A stretch of DNA of 8,253 bases from Paracoccaceae bacterium (GTDB taxonomy: Bacteria > Pseudomonadota > Alphaproteobacteria > Rhodobacterales > Rhodobacteraceae). The notes beneath the pieces are model-generated. The model was not told where the DNA came from, did no database searches, and saw nothing but the letters and a program-made list of their open reading frames with translations. This document shows positions 5,860-8,253 of this stretch, in pieces. How positions within the stretch are numbered: the stretch's first letter is position 1; every line of letters starts with the position of its first letter. The stretch is taken from contig JABSSB010000187.1 in assembly GCA_013214715.1 (NCBI GenBank), positions 1-8,253 of the forward strand, written 5' to 3'. Both the position numbers and the translations under genes were made by a program.

Positions 5860-6536
5860 AGCCCGCCAAAAATGCGCGGACGGGTTTCGCGCTCCAGCTT
5901 GCGGCGCATGGCGCGTTCGTAATCCTCAAATCCCTGCGCGACTTCCAGAAACGCGCCGGGCCCGTGCAGAACCTCTGTGCGATACCATTCGATGAGGTCG
6001 ACCTCGGCCTCGAAATCAGCCGCATTCACGACCAGCCCGTTCACGGTGATGTCGTTGAAATCATATTCGCGATAAGCGGCTTCAGGGGGGAAGCCTTCAT
6101 TACTTTCACCATCGCCAGCCATGTCAAGTGTTTGATAGAGGCAGCGCGGTGCCTCCTGAAACAATTCCCAAGCAAAGCCCAACGCATAGCCCATCGCCGT
6201 TGGGAATTCGTCGTGGCTGCGACGAGAGGCAGCAATGGTTCGTGACAGTGCCTGAAGATCCTGCTCTGACCGGATCACGCGCCAGCTGGCCAATACTTCC
6301 TGGTTATAGCGGCCGCTCCATTCATAGACGGCCATCGCGATCGGATCCCCGGCAAGAATAGACGTGCGCACTTCAGGCGCCAGCAAAGCTGCTGCCAGCC
6401 CACCGCGCTGGAGCGCGTCTTCGGTCGTGTTCACCGAAGACGACACATCCAGCGCCAGAGCTAGTGCAAGACGACACTCAACCGCCGCGGCGGGCGCGAC
6501 GGTCAGCAGCGTCAGGCAAAGTGCGCTGCGGATCAC
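5853..6536 (-). CDS. Secreted DUF1194 (von Willebrand factor A-like) protein
   Basis: A 227-residue protein of unknown role in the DUF1194 family. A signal peptide is clear (MIRSALCLTLLTVAPAAA, probable cut near residue 18), so it should act in the periplasm or outside. A metal-binding MIDAS-like site of the vWA fold is suggested by DVSSS (D30, S32, S34), T113 in EFPTAMG and D142 in DMAGDGESNEG. Cysteines C21 and C132 could form a disulfide. The start is a judgement: GTG 6536 makes a 4-base GTGA overlap with the lyase stop, has ACAGG 6 bases upstream and gives a compact signal peptide. An ATG at 6566 would add 10 residues and overlap the lyase gene by 34 bases, without a good ribosome site. 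It is probably co-transcribed with the lyase. Related vWA proteins bind other proteins through a metal ion; the partner here is unknown. Confidence 0.85.
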   Translation of the reverse strand: MIRSALCLTLLTVAPAAAVECRLALALALDVSSSVNTTEDALQRGGLAAALLAPEVRTSILAGDPIAMAVYEWSGRYNQEVLASWRVIRSEQDLQALSRTIAASRRSHDEFPTAMGYALGFAWELFQEAPRCLYQTLDMAGDGESNEGFPPEAAYREYDFNDITVNGLVVNAADFEAEVDLIEWYRTEVLHGPGAFLEVAQGFEDYERAMRRKLERETRPRIFGGLQ

Positions 6537-6961
6537 CAATGGCCTGTATTTCCCATGCTCAGCCATGGTTCGGCCGGGGCCAGCGCATCACCGTTTTGCA
6601 GCAATTCGATGGAAATATTGTCGGGTGAGCGGATAAAAGCCATACGCCCGTCGCGCGGGGGGCGGTTGATGACCACGCCATTGGCTTCCAGATGGGCGCA
6701 GGTTTCGTAAATATTGTCGACCCCATAGGCCAGATGGCCGAAATGGCGGCTGTCGCTGGGTAGCGCGTCATCGCCATCCCAGTTATAGGTTAGTTCGATC
6801 GGGCGATCTTCCTGGCCTTCGGGAGCCATGAAAATCAGGGAAAACCGGCCTTCTTCGCTGTCATAGCGGCGGGTTTCCTTCAGGCCCAGCAGCGCATAAA
6901 ACGCCATAGATTTCTCCAGATCCTTCACCCGGACCATTGTATGAAGATAGTTCAGTCCCAT
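6533..6961 (-). CDS. gloA: Lactoylglutathione lyase (glyoxalase I)
   Basis: A 142-residue cytosolic metalloenzyme of the VOC superfamily, converting the methylglyoxal-glutathione hemithioacetal to S-lactoylglutathione. It shows the family start YLHTMVRVKDLEKSMAFY and the four metal ligands expected from E. coli GloA: H7, E56 in PIELTYNW, H76 in FGHLAYGV and E119 in SIELLQ. Length is close to E. coli GloA (135). ATG 6961 is preferred: AAGGGG lies 7 bases upstream and the family start follows at once. ATG 6985 and the longer reading from 7084 add unrelated residues. The short form, lacking eukaryote-type insertions, suggests a Ni2+-type enzyme, which is inference. It leads a two-gene leftward unit with the DUF1194 gene and diverges from thyX. 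Confidence 0.94.
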   Translation of the reverse strand: MGLNYLHTMVRVKDLEKSMAFYALLGLKETRRYDSEEGRFSLIFMAPEGQEDRPIELTYNWDGDDALPSDSRHFGHLAYGVDNIYETCAHLEANGVVINRPPRDGRMAFIRSPDNISIELLQNGDALAPAEPWLSMGNTGHW

Positions 6962-7033
6962 CACAGGGCCCCTTTGCTCGTTCATCCGCTCCCAAGATAA
7001 ACCTGCCTGCGAGCGTGTCGAGAGGCGCAGGAC

Positions 7034-7058
7034 CGATTGCTCCGCGCACGCGCAATCG
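7034..7058. promoter_or_regulatory. Inverted repeat in the gloA-thyX divergent promoter region
   Basis: CGATTGC (7034-7040) and GCAATCG (7052-7058) are perfect 7-base inverted arms with an 11-base GC-rich spacer. They lie in the 137-base gap between the divergent gloA and thyX starts, 41 bases from the thyX ATG. The position suits an operator for either gene, but no clear -35/-10 pair stands out and a chance repeat cannot be excluded. Confidence 0.22.
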
Positions 7059-7098
7059 CTAGTGTGTAGCGAAAGACGTTTCACAAAGGATTGTGGTC

Positions 7099-8013
7099 AT
7101 GTCCCTCACGCCCGAGCAGCTTTTCGAGATTGAAAACCAGCGCAGTCAGACTGCGCCCACCGCCCGGACCGTGTCCGAAGGGATGGAGTCGCATCTTTAC
7201 ACGGCCTATCCGGTGCTGGATCACGGGTTTGTCCGGGTGATTGACTATATGGGTGACGATGCGGCGATCTGTCAGGCGGCGCGCGTGAGCTATGGCAAGG
7301 GCACGAAATCTGTCCAGAATGACGAAGGTCTGATCCGTTATCTGATGCGGCACTGGCATTCGACCCCGTTTGAAATGTGCGAAATCAAGCTGCATGTGAA
7401 GCTGCCCGTCTTTGTCGCGCGGCAGTGGATTCGGCATCGCACGGCGAATGTGAACGAATATTCCGCGCGCTATTCGATTCTGGACCGCGAATTCTATATT
7501 CCCGCCCCTGATCAGGTCGCCGCGCAATCGGCGATCAACAACCAGGGGCGTGGCGACATGCTGCAAGGTGAAGAGGCCGCGCGGGTTTTGGAGATTCTCA
7601 AGGCCGACAGCACGCGTGCCTATGACAGTTACGAAAACATGATCAGTCAGGAGGGCCAGCAGGGTCTTGCCCGCGAATTGGCTCGCATGAACCTGCCCGC
7701 CAATATCTACACGCAATGGTATTGGAAGGTAGACCTGCACAACCTGTTCCACTTCCTGCGCCTGCGGGCCGACAGCCACGCGCAATATGAAATCCGCGTC
7801 TATGCCGAAGAGATGTGTAAGATCGTGGCCGATTGGGTGCCTGCCGCCTATCAGGCCTTTGCTGATTACCGCATGGGTGGCGCACAGTTGAGCGCAATGG
7901 GCGTTGATTGCATTCGCCGCATGCTGGCCGGAGAGGCCGTAACTCAGGACAGCTCGGGCATGTCCGCGCGGGAATGGCGGGAATTCGAGGCACTGATCAA
8001 GCCTGAGACCTGA
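7099..8013 (+). CDS. thyX: FAD-dependent thymidylate synthase ThyX
   Basis: A 304-residue homotetrameric flavoenzyme that makes dTMP from dUMP using methylene-tetrahydrofolate and NADPH. The ThyX signature RHRTANVNEYSARYS is at 112-126, with the RHRX7S core serine at S122. Downstream, NLFHFLRLRADSHAQYEIR (215-233) matches the conserved helix that helps bind dUMP and flavin. The protein is longer than the ~220-residue Thermotoga enzyme. The extra length is an N-terminal stretch (1-45), the segment about 135-165 and a C-terminal tail, usual in alphaproteobacterial forms. ATG 7099 is chosen because AAAGGA ends 8 bases upstream; GTG 7093 is only 2 bases from it. Organisms with this enzyme often lack ThyA, but the rest of the genome is not visible. 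Confidence 0.97.
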   Translation: MSLTPEQLFEIENQRSQTAPTARTVSEGMESHLYTAYPVLDHGFVRVIDYMGDDAAICQAARVSYGKGTKSVQNDEGLIRYLMRHWHSTPFEMCEIKLHVKLPVFVARQWIRHRTANVNEYSARYSILDREFYIPAPDQVAAQSAINNQGRGDMLQGEEAARVLEILKADSTRAYDSYENMISQEGQQGLARELARMNLPANIYTQWYWKVDLHNLFHFLRLRADSHAQYEIRVYAEEMCKIVADWVPAAYQAFADYRMGGAQLSAMGVDCIRRMLAGEAVTQDSSGMSAREWREFEALIKPET

Positions 8014-8031
8014 TCAGCATGGCGATGAATA

Positions 8032-8040
8032 TGCTATACA
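8032..8040 (+). promoter_or_regulatory. Candidate extended -10 promoter for the last gene
   Basis: TGCTATACA is an extended -10 element: TG, one base, then TATACA at 8035-8040. It lies 19 bases after the thyX stop. No convincing -35 box lies 16-18 bases upstream, though extended -10 promoters can do without one. It would give a leader of roughly 50 bases before ATG 8100, making the last gene an independent unit. Confidence 0.35.
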
Positions 8041-8073
8041 TGGTCTAGGCGGAGCGTCGCATAACTGTTACAA

Positions 8074-8103
8074 ATGGAGGCCCAAGGGAAGGAACCTCCA
8101 TGA
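8074..8103 (+). promoter_or_regulatory. Leader mini-ORF and hairpin over the start of the last gene
   Basis: ATG 8074 opens a nine-codon frame (MEAQGKEPP) whose TGA at 8101-8103 overlaps the next gene's ATG at 8100. The same bases also fold: ATGGAGG (8074-8080) pairs perfectly with CCTCCAT (8095-8101), leaving the ribosome site GGGAAGGA (8086-8093) in the 14-base loop and tying up part of the start codon. The mini-ORF lacks a ribosome site of its own, so its translation is doubtful. Confidence 0.3.
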
Positions 8104-8253
8104 CCCGTGCCGCGTTGAGCCTGGCTTGTTTTATCGCCTGTGTGTCCCCCAGTTTGGCAGCGTCGCCAGTTGCCGAGATTCTGTGCCGCCCAACGGCGCA
8201 ATTGGTGGACCAGCTCAGCACGCGCATGCGCAGCCAAAAACAGGCCATGGGGC
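8100..8253 (+). CDS. Small secreted protein, 5' part only
   Basis: The reading frame opens at ATG 8100, with GGGAAGGA 6 bases upstream, and stays open for 51 codons to the window edge. It begins MTRAALSLACFIACVSPSLA, a typical signal peptide with probable cleavage after SLA-AS near residue 21. It continues SPVAEILCRPTAQLVDQLST and then a basic stretch with RMRSQKQAMG. One cysteine (C29) lies in the mature part. I do not recognise a domain. Small exported alphaproteobacterial proteins with a similar start (Cys followed by a regulatory-looking amphipathic helix) exist, but their function is unknown to me. The gene lies 86 bases after thyX, with its own candidate promoter. Confidence 0.7.
   Translation, partial: MTRAALSLACFIACVSPSLAASPVAEILCRPTAQLVDQLSTRMRSQKQAMG

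Noticed and set aside
7081..7785. A 234-codon leftward open frame opposite thyX
   Set aside because: thyX carries an unmistakable signature on the + strand, and the antisense product has no domain pattern.

Overview
The window reads as a piece of an alphaproteobacterial chromosome, most likely Rhodobacteraceae (roseobacter/Rhodobacter group). It is GC-rich with strong GC bias at third codon positions. It encodes an FAD-dependent thymidylate synthase with the motif RHRTANVNEYSARYS, a secreted DUF1194 protein, a short SdhE and an LdtR-like MarR regulator, a mix typical of that family. The assignment is inference from protein style, not from a database comparison. I see no insertion sequence, phage gene, CRISPR array, tRNA or rRNA.

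Layout. Positions 1-238 hold no gene but three inverted repeats; the largest (160-219) is a nested REPIN-like palindrome. Next comes a leftward pair, an epoxide-hydrolase-like alpha/beta hydrolase (1728-847) and a glutathione S-transferase (850-239), joined by an ATGA overlap. Diverging from them is a NorM-type MATE efflux gene (1829-3220). Its end faces the end of a leftward class I aspartate aminotransferase gene (4562-3360), and a cluster of three tight hairpins lies between the two.

Diverging from the aminotransferase is a rightward pair, an XRE-type regulator (4637-5032) and sdhE (5029-5286), again with an ATGA overlap. A separate MarR-family regulator follows (5362-5859). It ends tail-to-tail, with a 7-base overlap, against a leftward pair made of a lactoylglutathione lyase (6961-6533) and a secreted DUF1194 von Willebrand-like protein (6536-5853), which overlap by GTGA. 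thyX (7099-8013) diverges from that pair. The window closes with the start of a small secreted protein of unknown function (8100 onward, cut by the edge).

How the genes fit together. Four genes suit handling of reactive electrophiles and toxic compounds: epoxide hydrolase, glutathione S-transferase, MATE efflux and glyoxalase I. The rest is housekeeping (aspartate transamination, flavinylation of succinate dehydrogenase, dTMP synthesis) plus two regulators. No single new system dominates. The points most worth a second look are the two palindromic intergenic elements, the coupling of a DNA-binding regulator to sdhE, the hairpins over translation starts at 1791-1828 and 8074-8101, and the operator-like palindrome before the MarR gene.
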